Assembly (NCBI GenBank): GCA_025769875.1
Contig: JAGFNK010000347.1
Span: forward strand, 1-55,569
Source: Russula earlei
Lineage: Eukaryota; Basidiomycota; Agaricomycetes; Russulales; Russulaceae
Length of the DNA: 55,569 bases
Direction: 5' to 3'
Position numbers and translations under genes: made by a program. The notes under the pieces were generated by a model. The model ran no database searches, was not told the origin of the DNA, and worked only from the letters and a program-made list of their open reading frames with translations. This document shows positions 1 to 10,983 of this stretch, piece by piece (the stretch's first letter is position 1; every line of letters begins with the position of its first letter).

Positions 1-82
1 CGCGCATACGTGCAAGCGCATTTGGACGCTGCACACTCAAGACTCACTCAATAAACCGATCTCACACATTCTAAGGATCTGA

Positions 83-130
83 TAGTAATTAGATCACCAA
101 TGTATATAGTAATTATATCACCAATGTATA
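83..130. repeat. 24-bp tandem duplication
   Basis: Two adjacent copies of an AT-rich 24-mer (83-106 and 107-130) differ at one base. They lie just outside the transposase gene that ends near 170 and may belong to the subterminal part of that element. I could not find a convincing matching inverted repeat at the other side, so the element border is unknown. Confidence 0.7.
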
Positions 131-169
131 TACATAGGAATAAGTGATCAAATACAGTCAGAAATCATT

Positions 170-2635
170 CTAGAAGGAATATAACCGAGATTGAAAGTTC
201 TGATCTTCAGTGCTGGGATAAGGTATGGGATGGTACAGAGGTAAGGGTGCATTATCTGTGGGATATTGTTGTTGGGTATGAGAGGAGGACGGGGTGCGAT
301 ATGAACTGGAAGATGCAAGCGTGTTCGGAAGATGTGCAGAGGGATGGAGATTCTGATCTGGAAATGATGATAAGATCTCATTGCCATCTACTCTTGATTG
401 CTCCTCAGGGTGCATTACTTCATTGTCCTTCTGAGAGCGAGTCGATTTGTTAAATAGTCCAGAATACCTTGAGTTGATCTGAAGATCGGGGGAAATATTA
501 AAGTGATCCGTGATCCGAGATAACAGTTCCGAGTTGGTGCCCTTATCGGATATGTTGAGAGCTTTTGCGAGCGCATGGAGGTCATCCTTCTTGTAGGATG
601 ACAGCCGGCCAATGAACACTCTATTATGGGCTTGATATTCCAGATGACGCTCATGTTCTGCATTTTGGGCTTGTTTCTCTTTGGTGGCCTTTTCCTTTTG
701 TAGCTGCTCCTCATCCTCTTGATCAAATTTAGATCGGAGGTCCCTAGATGTGACAAAGCGTGCTTTGATCTTCTTAGATCCGCGCTCTTTTGATTTCCGA
801 CTATTTTCAAGTTGTTCCTTGACCATATCAAGCTCTTTGTGAATTGAGGTGCAATGGGCATTGGCTGAGAGAATTTCACTAAGGGCCTGACCCAGAGCTT
901 CCTGAGTGGCAAGGAGCTGCTGCCGGACAGAGCGCAGCTCTGATAAGCGTTCATCTGGGGAGAGCGCAAGATCCTCTTCAAGCGAGATGATCTGTGGATG
1001 TCTTGATGCGATAAGATTGCGATGTGCTGTTTTGGAGCGTGTCCTGTTGACTGCTTTGGATTCCAAATCTGCCAGGGCACACATAAATCCTGACAATGGC
1101 TTGGCTGCAACATCAGTTTGATTGGATTCCAGATGCGCTTGATCTGCGTTGGGATCAGGATCAGAACCCAGATCAAGACTGGGATCAGGGCTGGAAGATC
1201 TGGAACTGGCATCAGATTGTGATGGGACCCAGTCATCATCGGACAGATCAATGGGATCTGATGATGGGACATATGTTGGAAATGAATCAGGGAGATGTGT
1301 GATCGTTGATGAGGCTTGGCTTGGTGCAAAATCCTCAGGACCAAAGACAGAACGGTTGACTGGATAGAGACCAGCCTTCTTGAAGGCGCTCTTGATTAAC
1401 CTTTCAGTGAATACCTCCCGCGTAGCATGAATATACATCGGGATCACTGAATGGCGATCGATCTGGATGCCCTTGATCACGCTTGCACTGCAGATCTCCT
1501 GCCATTTACGATCAACTGAGGCGAAGATAAGGACATCAAGGGGCTGAGTCCTATGTGTTGTCTTTGATGGAAAGCACAGTGTGCGGATCTCGATGTCTTG
1601 ATCATCGAGAAACTTGTAGATTATGCGCTTAGCATCTATGTGTTCATGTGTGCTATGTCCATCCACAGCAAGGATGATCGGCTTTGTGCAATCTACGACG
1701 CGTGCTGCTGCAAAGGGGATAAAGACCTCCTGGAGCCACTGTTGATAGTTCTCTGCATTGGTCCATCCAGCATCTGAGAAATAGAGGCTTGAGTAGTTAT
1801 CTAATCAGCAATCACAAGAGGCAGATCCGATGCGGAGTGCGCACCTTCCCCACTCCTCATCGCTTAGATTGCGCAGATCCGGGGTAGAGCCTGATTGAAG
1901 ACAGAATGATGGCGGAACAACTGCCCCAGCAGCTGAGACACATTCTAGGATAGTTACCAGCTCAAGATTATCACTCTTCATGATGAGTTTGGTGCGCTGC
2001 AATCTCGGAAAGCAGTACTTCCTTCCAGTACTCTTCCGACCCCCACCCATCTGGATACCCTTCTCATCCATGTTCCAGATGTGTTCGGGAGGAATCCCAT
2101 CAAACTCTGCATGGAGGTTATCTAGCTGATCAAAGTAATGATTTATGACCGCAGGATTGAAGTGCTTTGCGCGTTTGGGGTCAAGCTTTGAGGGCTTTGC
2201 CAGAGATAGATCTGGATGTCTTGCCAAGAACTTCCTGAGCCATGTTTTCCCAACTGTCTTGCCAGAGATGACAGTTGCGTGCATCTGAATGTCTGCTTTG
2301 GATAATGGAATCCCCATTGAACCACGCTGAGCTGCCCATTGTGCAAGCACTTTCTCCTGATCTGGAGCAAGCTTTTGCCTTTTGGCAGCACTAACACTCA
2401 GGGTTTGATGGCGACCTTTGGCCCGATCTGTAAGTGTTGACAATGCGATCTACAGCACTTGTTTGATGAGGCAGAATGGGTAGATCTTAGATTCACTCAC
2501 TCCCGATGCTCTGGTGGCTGATCGGAATGAAACATATCTACCAGCACTGAGATCGTCTATAATCTCTTGGATTTGGCCCTCATGCCTTGTTTTATTGTCT
2601 TGTTGGTATGCAGACCTCTTTCTCTGAGCAGGCAT
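170..2635 (-). pseudogene. pogo/Fot1-like DDE transposase, interrupted
   Basis: One minus-strand frame runs from a Met at 2635 to a stop at 170, broken by stops near 2450 and 1805. It starts with a helix-turn-helix region (SFRSATRASGV), continues through a CENP-B-like DNA-binding part, and then the DDE nuclease. The catalytic acidic residues can be seen: NMDEKG near 2070, LAVDGHSTH near 1660, and THRTQPLDV near 1560. The C-terminal AFKKAGLYPVN is typical of pogo transposases, which cut and paste Tc1/mariner-type elements at TA sites. The long tail is low-complexity and coiled-coil. The first stop could fall in a 69-nt intron (donor GTGAAT, acceptor TTACAG) that keeps frame; the TGA at 1805 looks like a true nonsense mutation. 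Termini were not identified. Probably a dead or nearly intact copy. Confidence 0.8.
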
Positions 2636-2815
2636 ATGGTAATAAACAAAATGACGCGACGTGACGCGACGTGATACACTAAATTCTGTGTGCACTAGGC
2701 CTCCAGAGTGCTAGAGCCATCGTGCGTGATAAGATTAACTGCTAATTACCCTTTTTGGCCTAATTGACCATTGAGTGGCGTGCGACTCACGACCAACTAA
2801 GAGCTCCGACTCAGA

Positions 2816-2861
2816 CTAAGAGCTCCGACAAGGCATCAGCCGGCAAGCGTGACAAACAGCC
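2816..2861 (+). repeat. left terminal inverted repeat
   Basis: 46 bp, reverse-complement partner at 4584-4629, four mismatches. Begins CTAAGAGCTCCGAC and ends CAAACAGCC. Confidence 0.8.
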
Positions 2862-2907
2862 ATTTTTAGATTTTGAAACACAACACGATTTTCATCAAAA
2901 AAATTTA

Positions 2908-3237
2908 TTGTGTATGTAGATAAAAGGTACTATATACAGTATGCAAAGTATTGTAGTGGTTGAGTAAGAGCTACATGAGAAATTGATGGTGTCCGAAGAT
3001 GGGCGCTGTCCGAAGATGGGCGCAGGGATAGTAATCACTACTTTCACCCCCCATTTGAAAGAAATCAAGATCATCATTTTCAGTGTGTCTACAAATTCTG
3101 ACCAAGTGCTAGGTACCTTAAGTAAGCTGCACGGTTGGTGGGTCAGTGACAGTAGCTTGTTTTGTATCTTTTTCTCATCCCTCAGTCTTCTACAATAAGA
3201 CTGAGGTTAGTCACACTCTTGTTATCTACATACACAA
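2908..3237. mobile_element. MITE-like unit with 16-bp perfect TIRs
   Basis: TTGTGTATGTAGATAA at 2908-2923 is exactly the reverse complement of 3222-3237. The 330-bp interior is AT-rich and non-coding. It includes a 20-bp-period tandem repeat (about 2988-3023) and a perfect 9-bp hairpin at 3181-3205. It looks like a small non-autonomous DNA transposon nested in the larger TIR-bounded segment. A chance inverted repeat of this length is unlikely but the family is unknown. Confidence 0.55.
3030..3165 (+). repeat. dispersed repeat, copy 1
   Basis: About 135 bp closely resemble the minus strand of 49307-49440. Shared landmarks are CCCCCCATTTGAAA, TTTTCAGTGTGTCTACAA and GTAAGCTGCACGGTTGGTGGG. Sequence on both sides diverges, so this is a mobile fragment present twice in 50 kb. 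Confidence 0.85.
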
Positions 3238-3491
3238 CTAATTATTTTGTAGCACTCATTATAGCACTTCCTACACTTGAGACATTTTTGTTTCAATTTA
3301 GCCTGTATCTGAGACAATTAATCAATTTTTGCCTTTTGGCTTTTAGTACAAATGATCTGAAACTTGTGAGATAACCACGGGATCAAGACAAAAATCATTT
3401 AAGCAATGGCCCCCCTGCAAAGGGGGGTCTCCAAAATTTTATTCCGGCTCCCTTCTGGATCTGGCATAGCACATTGCACCGCAAAGGCGCT

Positions 3492-3989
3492 TCACGTGTC
3501 TTTGCCTTGTTGTTGGAGCAAAGTCCACCAGTACCCTCGGGCTTTGTCTTCCCTAAATCGTTCAATGACTGATCGGAGAATTCCCAACGGTGACTTTCGC
3601 TTAACCGGGAGTTGCTGCCGGTCTTTCAGCTCGGAATAATAGCTCTTCTTTAAACGTTCTGACTCCCCTAACAGCTTCTGCCACTCCATCTCCTTTGAAA
3701 TTGCCAACCTGTGCTTCTGGTCTTTCAGCTCATCAGTGAGAGGGGCCCTCCTGACCATAATATGTGGCGATGTGCTTGGCGGGTTTTCTTTTGGTACTGC
3801 ATGATTCGAGTCCGACGATGACAGCGGCGCCCCCTCATGGTTCTGATTGGATCCAAGTCTGCAAGGTAATGTCAACTTCAGGGGGGAGAAAGAGAACTTG
3901 ACGAGGTCGGCGTACTTCTGAGAAAGCGAAAACGATGGATCGATGCCAACGGCGAGGGAGAATATGGCAAGAACATAGGTGGTTCGCAT
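3492..3989 (-). CDS. small secreted protein, 165 aa
   Basis: An uninterrupted frame with an N-terminal hydrophobic stretch (MRTTYVLAIFSLAVG) that fits a signal peptide cleaved around residue 20-24. The rest is polar. The middle is Ser/Pro-rich, and the C-terminal half (about 80-165) is highly charged, with heptad-like Leu/Lys/Glu spacing suggesting a helix or coiled coil. No family is recognised. A TATA box lies 165 bp upstream and the Met sits in a plausible context. The gene lies inside the TIR-bounded segment, so it may have been captured or may be cargo. It could be an orphan effector-like secreted protein, or a spurious ORF; no cysteine-rich pattern is seen. Confidence 0.55.
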   Translation of the reverse strand: MRTTYVLAIFSLAVGIDPSFSLSQKYADLVKFSFSPLKLTLPCRLGSNQNHEGAPLSSSDSNHAVPKENPPSTSPHIMVRRAPLTDELKDQKHRLAISKEMEWQKLLGESERLKKSYYSELKDRQQLPVKRKSPLGILRSVIERFREDKARGYWWTLLQQQGKDT

Positions 3990-4152
3990 TGTGAGTTACG
4001 AGTGGAATGTGGAATCTGAATGAAAGTCGCCGAAGTTGTGGAGGAAGGAACGAGACGGAAGCGGAGAAAGTTCAGAAAGTTAGTCGGTAACCGGTACCTG
4101 ACTATCGAGTGAACGGCGACACTGCTGAGGAGAATTGCAACTGCAGGTGTTG

Positions 4153-4159
4153 ATTTATA
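4153..4159 (-). promoter_or_regulatory. TATA box of the secreted-protein gene
   Basis: TATAAAT on the minus strand, 165 bp upstream of the Met at 3989. Confidence 0.5.
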
Positions 4160-4583
4160 CTGCGGCAAGTTCACCTCCACTGTTCGACAAAGTCCGGACC
4201 AGAAGGGCTGTACATCCGTCGCATCATGATCCCGTTTTGATGATGCGACGTTGATACATCAACGTTATCGGGCTTGCAAGCTGGAAATGAGAGCAGCGAG
4301 CACGTTACGGCCCGTTGAAATCATCTCATGTACAAGTTGGAAGCTAACCCGCCACTGATGAAGTAGCAGTGAAGTGAGTCGACCTGAGGTCATGCATCTG
4401 TTACACGGTGCGGGTTGAGTGCAGGAGATACTATCCCTGCCCTCATTCAGACAGGGCCCTCAGTTGGACACCATTAATTGCTTACTTGTTTCTTATTCAA
4501 CAACTACCATACTTTGGGTATTGCATATAGTACTCTACAAATGTTTTTGATATGAGAAATGTGGTTATGTAGTAGCGAAATGG

Positions 4584-4629
4584 GGCTGTTTGTCACACTT
4601 GCCGATTGATGCCGTGTCGGAGCTCTTAG
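4584..4629 (-). repeat. right terminal inverted repeat
   Basis: Partner of 2816-2861. Just outside, at about 4660, is a short palindrome TTACCA-AAA-TGGTAA. Confidence 0.8.
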
Positions 4630-4904
4630 GAGTTGTTGGGAGCGAGCTCTGAGGTTTACCAAAATGGTAACTCGTGCGTCGCGAGTCATCAACATCTTCC
4701 TGGTAGGTACGAGGCGTCCATTATAGGTCGTTGTACAGATAAAGCGCGTAAAATGCGGGATGAGGTTGCGCGTAAGGTCATGCCCGTGAGACAGCTACAG
4801 GAGGGAAAAACAACAAGAAACAACAACGCGCAGATGGTTCTGTCGAGGGAGGGGATGACACAAGCCAGCGTTGCATGCGCATGACAGCAACTTTTGGCCC
4901 CGTG

Positions 4905-6147
4905 CTATCCCCGTCCAACCGCATCCTCCGCCTCGGCGGGTGTCTGCCCAAGTTCCGGATCAATCGCTGCCGCCGCAGTCACAGGAGCTGGAGCGGCAGA
5001 AACCTTGGGCGACTGGTCGGCTGAACCGAGGTGCGGATCGATCCCGTCAGCGGAGGGTGGCGGCTGTGGGGGTGCAAAGGAGCGGAACGGGGACGGCGCG
5101 ACGAGCGAGCGATGAAAGCGTGCGCGGAAATCGTTTGCCTGCGGCGTCGAATGTTGGTTAGGATCCGGCGAAGGGAAGGGCTGTGCTGTCGTCTGTGCGT
5201 CGCCCAACTCGACCGCGGCTGCGTACGTGTGGGGCGGCGGGGGAGGGGCCACCTCGCCGAGCGGTTGACCGTCGGGAGGTTTGCCTGCGCCCGCAGCGGC
5301 TTGTGCTTGTTGAGCATAGTGTAACCGACGCTGCAGAGGCCGGGGGGCGAAGGTGAGGATTTGACGGGTCGTGCGCACACGTATGGCGTGGCGGAGGACG
5401 TACCTGGTGATCCCACTGGTCCCAAGCCTGCGCGATGATCGGTTCGAGCGAGGCGAGCTCCTCATTTGTCATGGACAGGGTGCGAAGGATGTGCTGCTTG
5501 AGCAGCGGCGCGCACGAAAATGAGAGCAGCAACGTCGACGCGAACGTCTGCCCGCCATTATGGCCCGGCGGGAATGCGGGGTCCGGCTGGCCCGGTATGG
5601 GCTGCTGCCCCATGTCGGCCTGCAGCGCGCTGAATGGTGTGGTGTCTGCGGCGAGGCGATACGGCATCTCTTCCAAGCCGTGCACAGCCAACTCGTTGCC
5701 CATATCGAGTCCGAGCTCGCGGAGCTTTTTTTGCTTCACGAGCGCGCGGTGCTTGCGTTGTCGCTCTCGCGCGGCAGTCCGCACACGCTCGCGGCGTGAG
5801 ATCTCGGCGGCGGAGAGCTCGGCGGGTGGGGGAACGAAAGGCTCTGTGGTTGGCGGAAGGGGAGCTTGAGCGACGGGGGAGGTGGAGAGGGGCTGTTCAG
5901 TATCGGAGACGGCGGCGATGACCGGCGGCAGGTGCTGCTGTTGCTGTTGCGGAGCAGCGACTATACCTACGAGACCATTTTGTAAGGTGGTGTTGCGATC
6001 ACGCTCGCGTTTTCGTCGTTGCCGCTCAGCTGCTTTTTCTCGCTTATGTCGCTGGCTGGGTGACTCATTTTCGCGGGAACGCTTCCCTGATGGAGACATT
6101 GATGCAAGGGCGTGCTGGGGGTTGGAAGGCTGCAAAGCAGGATCCAT
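4905..6147 (-). CDS. basic-region protein, bZIP-like, 389 aa
   Basis: Exons 6147-5404 and 5330-4905, joined by a 73-nt intron (CAG/GTACGT ... CTGCAG/CGT) that keeps frame. Residues about 20-50 are a strongly basic stretch (HKREKAAERQRRKRERDR), and a second basic cluster lies at about 115-145 (RRERVRTAARERQRKHRAL). Both resemble DNA-contacting basic regions of bZIP factors, but no clean leucine zipper follows. A polyglutamine run lies between them. The region around 205-248 (FASTLLLSFSCAPLLKQHI) looks like a folded helical segment, and the C-terminus is Pro/Ala-rich and probably disordered. A nuclear regulator is plausible but inferred only from composition. No close named relative is recognised. 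Confidence 0.75.
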
Positions 6148-6385
6148 AGAAGAGGAAAGGCAATTTATTGGGAAAGACTGGCAGGCGACCGGTCACGACA
6201 GTCTATTGACGATCAGCTCAAACGCTCACAGGGTACGTTGTGGCTCCTTTTTGGCTCCTTTTTGACTGATTGAGGGCGTCGAACCGGGGTGACAAGGTCG
6301 TGACGGGTGAGTGACGATAAGAGGTGAGGTGTTGTCACATCGCCTTTTATACAAAATACATTCATGCCGTAAGCACGCCTCCGCT

Positions 6386-8125
6386 CTACTCTTTCTTTAT
6401 CATGTTTGCTCTTCCAGGCCCTGTTCCGATCCATTCTATCGGTACCTTCAGATACTCCTCGATTCCGGATACATACTCCTTGCAGTTCTCTGGCAAGTCT
6501 CCGTACGACGACACTGCCGCAATCGACCTCTTCCATCCAGGGAAGGTAACATATGATACCTCTACCCCTTTCAGCGCTTCCAAGTCCGCTGCAGCCAAGC
6601 TCTGGGTGAGCACAAGTAACAGTGCGAGAAACGTCCTCGTGACCACCTACCGGGGATACCAAGGAGTTCCTTCCCGTTGACAAAGTATTTCACACCGACC
6701 TTGATCTCATCAAAATCATCGAGAACGTCCAGCTTGGTCAGATTGAGCGTATCATAACCATTGATTCGGATTGAATGCTTCATCACGACAAGATCCAGCC
6801 AGCCACAACGCCTCCGGCGGCCAGTAGTCGCACCAATTTCGTTCCCGATCTCCTGAAGACGATCTCCTATGTTCTGCACCATCATGAGCGGATCATTCAC
6901 CCCTGTCACATTAGCCACGCACATTGAGTTGTTCGGTGGGGAATGGCCCGCTACCAACGCGTGTCGTGTACGCTTTCATGACGCCGATAACCTTTCCGAT
7001 ACGACGTGGCGGAATGCCGAGGCCGGTGATGACGCCCCCGATGGTCGTGGAACTACTTGTCACATACGGATACGTCCCATAGTCGATGTCGAGCATCATC
7101 GCATTCGCGCCTTCGATGAGAATGTGCTTGCCGGAGGCCAGCGCCTCGTGTATATACACGACGGTGTCAACGACGAAAGGGCGCAGTCTTTCTGCCAATC
7201 CCTGTTTTCGCCAGGAATTGAATGAGTGACGTGGACGCCCACACCTCGGGCGCTTGAGAATCGCACCTTGTAGCGCTCAATTTCGCCCTCGGTATCATAC
7301 TCAAAGTATCCATAGCGCTTGTATCGCCCCTCCACGATCTTGCAGAACTTGTCTGCAAATGCGGGATCGAAGAGGTGATGCACGCGGAGGCCCGAGCGAG
7401 ATGCTTTCGCAGAGTAAGCGGGGCCAATGCCTTTCTTAGTTGTGCCGATGCTGTCAGATTGTCATGTTAAGTATGCGAAATGTGACTAAAAAATCGATGG
7501 GAAGACGCACGAGGATTGGCCTAGCTCGACCTCCTTCAGACCGTCGACAATCTGGTGGAAATCAAAGACGAGATGCGCGCGATCAGAAATGAAGAGTCTG
7601 CCGGAGCAATCCAGTCCTGTATAACAAGGAAAGCATAAATCCACCAGGTTTTGAGTGAACGAACGTGCACAAAGCGGACCTTTTTCCCGTAGCTTGTCAA
7701 ACTCGTCAAAGAAAGATGGGACATGGACGACGACGCCAGGACCAAGAATGCCGGTGACAGCTGGGTTGGCCAGGCCTACAGCGGGGGAAGGAGTTATCGC
7801 CTCTGTGGCCAAGGGATTGAACTGAATCATAGCGTACCACATGGTAGGAGATGAAACACCAACTTGGTCTGCACGCGTTCGGGGCCGATTGGCACAATGA
7901 GAGTGTGGCCGGCATTATTCCCGCCTGCGACACGTGCGCAGATATCGGCTTTGGCTGATAGTACGTCTACGAGCTTGCCTTTGCCTTCATCGCCCCACTG
8001 TGTTCCGAGGACGACGGCCACTGTGCCGATCACCGTTTGATTTGCCAGGCAGCAACGCAAAGTGAAAGTCAGGAGGGGAGGGGAGGGCAAAGCAGCAAGA
8101 TCATATAATGTGGCTCACCGCTCAT
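6386..8125 (-). CDS. adenylosuccinate synthase, 426 aa
   Basis: Eight exons: 8125-8119, 8020-7838, 7775-7680, 7616-7511, 7450-7267, 7201-6923, 6873-6651, 6588-6386, 1281 nt in total and in frame. The first exon encodes only Met-Ser and one base; its intron is 98 nt, the others 49-65. The enzyme joins IMP and aspartate using GTP, the first committed step to AMP. Diagnostic stretches are [11 protein letters not shown] (GTP loop), [65 protein letters not shown] and [12 protein letters not shown]. Length matches the yeast enzyme (433). Cytosolic, single copy here. The second intron uses the weak donor GTCCGC. Confidence 0.95.
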
Positions 8126-10174
8126 GCTGTCTGATTGTTTTCCAGCAGATTGAAATGAGACCGGGGAGGTACACCGTTCAACGCTGACTGGATGAGAGTT
8201 TGTGGTGGTCGGAGTGGGCAAATAAGCAATCAAATCGCAGAGATGTAGGAGTTTTATTCTCAAAATTTCTGGGTTTGAGGAACGCCGGCCCGCGGTTTGA
8301 TGGATGGTCCAACATGTCGATGGCCGGATCGATCAAAGTGGAGAGGTGGCAAAAATATAAAATATTACGCTGAGGGAGTCCTATTTTCTCTGACCTGGGG
8401 AAGGAGTGAGAGTCAGATATCACTAGTCCCACCCACGGTGACCGTGGTTCCAACCATACGCCGTGTGTTTCGGTAAGCCCTCTCAGATGTCGGTTCCACT
8501 ACGACATATGGTATCGTGTAGCAAATTTTTCTGATGCACTATTCTGTTGGTACAGATGCCCTTGCAGTTAGACAGTAGACAGGTGCAATTGCGTACACTC
8601 GTACGTACGAGGCCGCGCACGACATGATCCGCATAGGTCACAATGGGCCTCGACTCACGGCCTCATAGTAGCTATCTCTGCCTTTCTTTTCTTAGCTTGA
8701 TAACGTCCTCCTAAACCAGTCCTCGTAGGCCGCGCTCATGCCTATATACGGAAACCAAAGCTGCGCTCCGTACAGACTTTATCTCGTAGACGATCTAGAA
8801 CCTTTCTACGCGGAGTCGGAGATGCGACCGCCTACGGTGGGGTCTCTTGCTGTGAGTTCGGCACGCATGTGCGTGGTGCAGGCGAGTTGACCGACAGAAC
8901 GAAACTCTATTTTTTCCCTTTTCCCCCTCTTTCTTTTGCACCGACCCACAAGCTATCCTGCAGCAATATTGACTCCTTATTTGCCCGTCCCCTTGTTGTC
9001 GTTGTCGTGAACCGCTCTCGCTCAACCCGTCAGCAAATATCCCGCTTCGCGTGCATCTTCCCCCCCCCCAAATCCTCCTCCCCCCACCGTCCGTCCGTTA
9101 ATCCGTCCGCCCTGTCATCCTGCGGACATTATCGTGGGGTTCTCCGAGAGAGCCGTGTCAATTTTTGTGGATCATCCGCGATGGATGGGAGAGACATGAG
9201 GCCGATATGTCGCCGCCCCCTGGGAGAGAGCGCCTGCGTGGGTATCATCGGGATGAGCGAACCCACGGGCGACTAAAGTCGGAGTCATACGTTGTCCATT
9301 CGAGCGCGGTTCTGGCCCCACGGGTGAACGATCGCGGCGAATCCTTCGCACCAGATTGCGTGTGAGCGCTGCGTCTAGGAGGGCCCCACAGACACGCAGG
9401 GACCTTGTGGCCGTTTGCGCCGTAAGAGGAACAAGACGGAGCAGGTACGTTCTCGCCGAAAGTGGTCATGAAAGCTCTGGATGGCTACGGGCGGTCTGTT
9501 CACCCAAGCGGAGGAACGTACTTGTGCGTAATCGGTCGACTCATCGTCTTGTCATCCAGACGCCCAATGGACCTGGAATCCTGTGCGCGGCACCTGCGGC
9601 ATGATCAGGTCCCGTGGCCTTTTGCACCCCGCTTGGGATTCGGTGTTGGCGTTCAACCCCTGATCCCCCCGCCTAAGACGTGTCGTCGAGTTGTCGGTAT
9701 ACACGAGCGATTTTGCTGTCTCGCTTCAGTTCTCGCGAGAGCCGAAAGTGATCCCCGAGCTGTAGATAATAATCATACATTAACCGATACATTCTTGACG
9801 GTGACGTGAGAATACACGTATGTAAAACGCTTAACGCCCAATTCCTCCCAGCAGGTACTGGGCAGTGTGAACCCGAATAGGGCTGCCCTATCCTCCTTCC
9901 ATTTAGTCGCCTCTTCGCTGCATCGGGTAGGCCAATACTCGTCTTGTGATTGCATGGGTGGGCCTGCTCCGTCTTTGTGCTCCTCTGCCCTCGCCACGGG
10001 TGGCGGCTATACACCAGCAGGCCGCAGCTTCGCCGATTAGCTTTATTCGATTCGCCAGGGGTCCAGGCGAGTTTTCCTCTGGATGATTCCCTAATATCCC
10101 GGACTACAACTTTTGACACACCGGAGCTTATAATTACACCGTGCCCACTTCTCGGGTGCCATACTCGTCGGGTG
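8126..10174. other. intergenic, no gene recognised
   Basis: About 2 kb between the start of the minus-strand adenylosuccinate synthase gene and the TATA box of a plus-strand small gene. Pyrimidine-rich runs near 8910-8940 and 9060-9090 fit promoter or 5' UTR DNA. Several open frames of 60-200 codons exist on both strands, but none shows family motifs or splice structure. Confidence 0.5.
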
Positions 10175-10182
10175 TATATAAG
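10175..10182 (+). promoter_or_regulatory. TATA box of the 71-codon gene
   Basis: TATATAAG, 101 bp upstream of the start codon at 10283, which fits a short leader. Confidence 0.6.
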
Positions 10183-10282
10183 CGTCTCTACGTTCCCCCC
10201 TGGGCACTGCATTACAGACCAGCCCTCCACAAAGCGCCATACTCCCCCCCCCGCGGACCGCACGCATCGACTCTATCGCACC

Positions 10283-10557
10283 ATGAGCGACTCCAAGTCC
10301 GCCACCGCCGTCATGCAAAAGTCCCAAAACGGAACGAGCGACGGCTCTAAAGGCACGGTGAGCGCCCACGCCATTGTCATTGCAGCTCTCCGCGCTGTCT
10401 CTCACGCGCGCGCCAGCCCGGGAGCGGCACATCCTCCACGACCGACGGCGCTGCGAACGGCGCGGGGTCTGACCAGACCACTTCACCATACATGATGACG
10501 GCTCCCGTCCCCGGGGGTCTGAGCCCTCCGCCATATCACTACAAGCGACGAAAGTAG
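10283..10557 (+). CDS. small hypothetical protein, 71 aa
   Basis: Exons 10283-10357 and 10417-10557 joined by a 59-nt intron (ACG/GTGAGC ... GCCAG/CCC). The product is Ser/Thr/Gly-rich at the start and ends with a Pro-rich, then basic tail (GGLSPPPYHYKRRK). No domain is recognised; it looks disordered and hydrophilic. Support comes from the TATA box, a good donor and acceptor, and the way the intron links two frames without stops. It lies 0.4 kb upstream of Scd6 on the same strand. The alternative is that this is the leader of a longer transcript. Confidence 0.55.
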
Positions 10558-10983
10558 ACTGTAAAGTGGGTGGCGGTGCTGCCCCGCATGACGACTTCGT
10601 TAACGGACTCGCCTCGCACGCAGAATAGAGATGCATCGCCAACACGCAAGCCACGACACGAAGACGTCGAGATGACTACGCCTCGAATGACGTGACATGA
10701 CAATAACACCCCATGTTTTATCATCAAATTTGATACCTGTCTCGGGCGTTCCGGCTGTTGTACGCATAAAGGATGATACCAATGTTAGATACCCTTTTGT
10801 TTTTGGGAATGATAAGCGGCGGTTGATGGCATGACGGGATGATCGCGACCCCCATGTTTATCGGAGCTTGAAAACCCAAGGCGTGTGGCACTCGCCACGC
10901 GCGCCACCAACGAAGTCCTTTCCAAAAAGCTCAGCCTGGTGTAATCTTTTTTTTTTGGACCGTTCTCCCTTTGAAATATCGCA

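Larger units (their letters stand above)
2797..4629. mobile_element. TIR-bounded non-autonomous element carrying a gene
   Basis: Left repeat 2816-2861 and the reverse complement of 4584-4629 match over 46 bp with four mismatches, starting CTAAGAGCTCCGACA. At the left end the first 14 bases are duplicated 19 bp upstream (2797-2810). Outside, both flanks show weaker related motifs (TTACC, TTTTGG), so the true ends may lie somewhat further out. No transposase is visible inside; the interior holds a nested MITE-like unit, a dispersed repeat and a small secreted-protein gene. I could not settle the target-site duplication. The family is unassigned. Confidence 0.7.

Noticed and set aside
4871..5465. 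Alternative open frames over the basic-region protein on both strands
   Set aside because: GC-rich shadow frames; the minus-strand two-exon gene has a perfect donor and acceptor and keeps frame.
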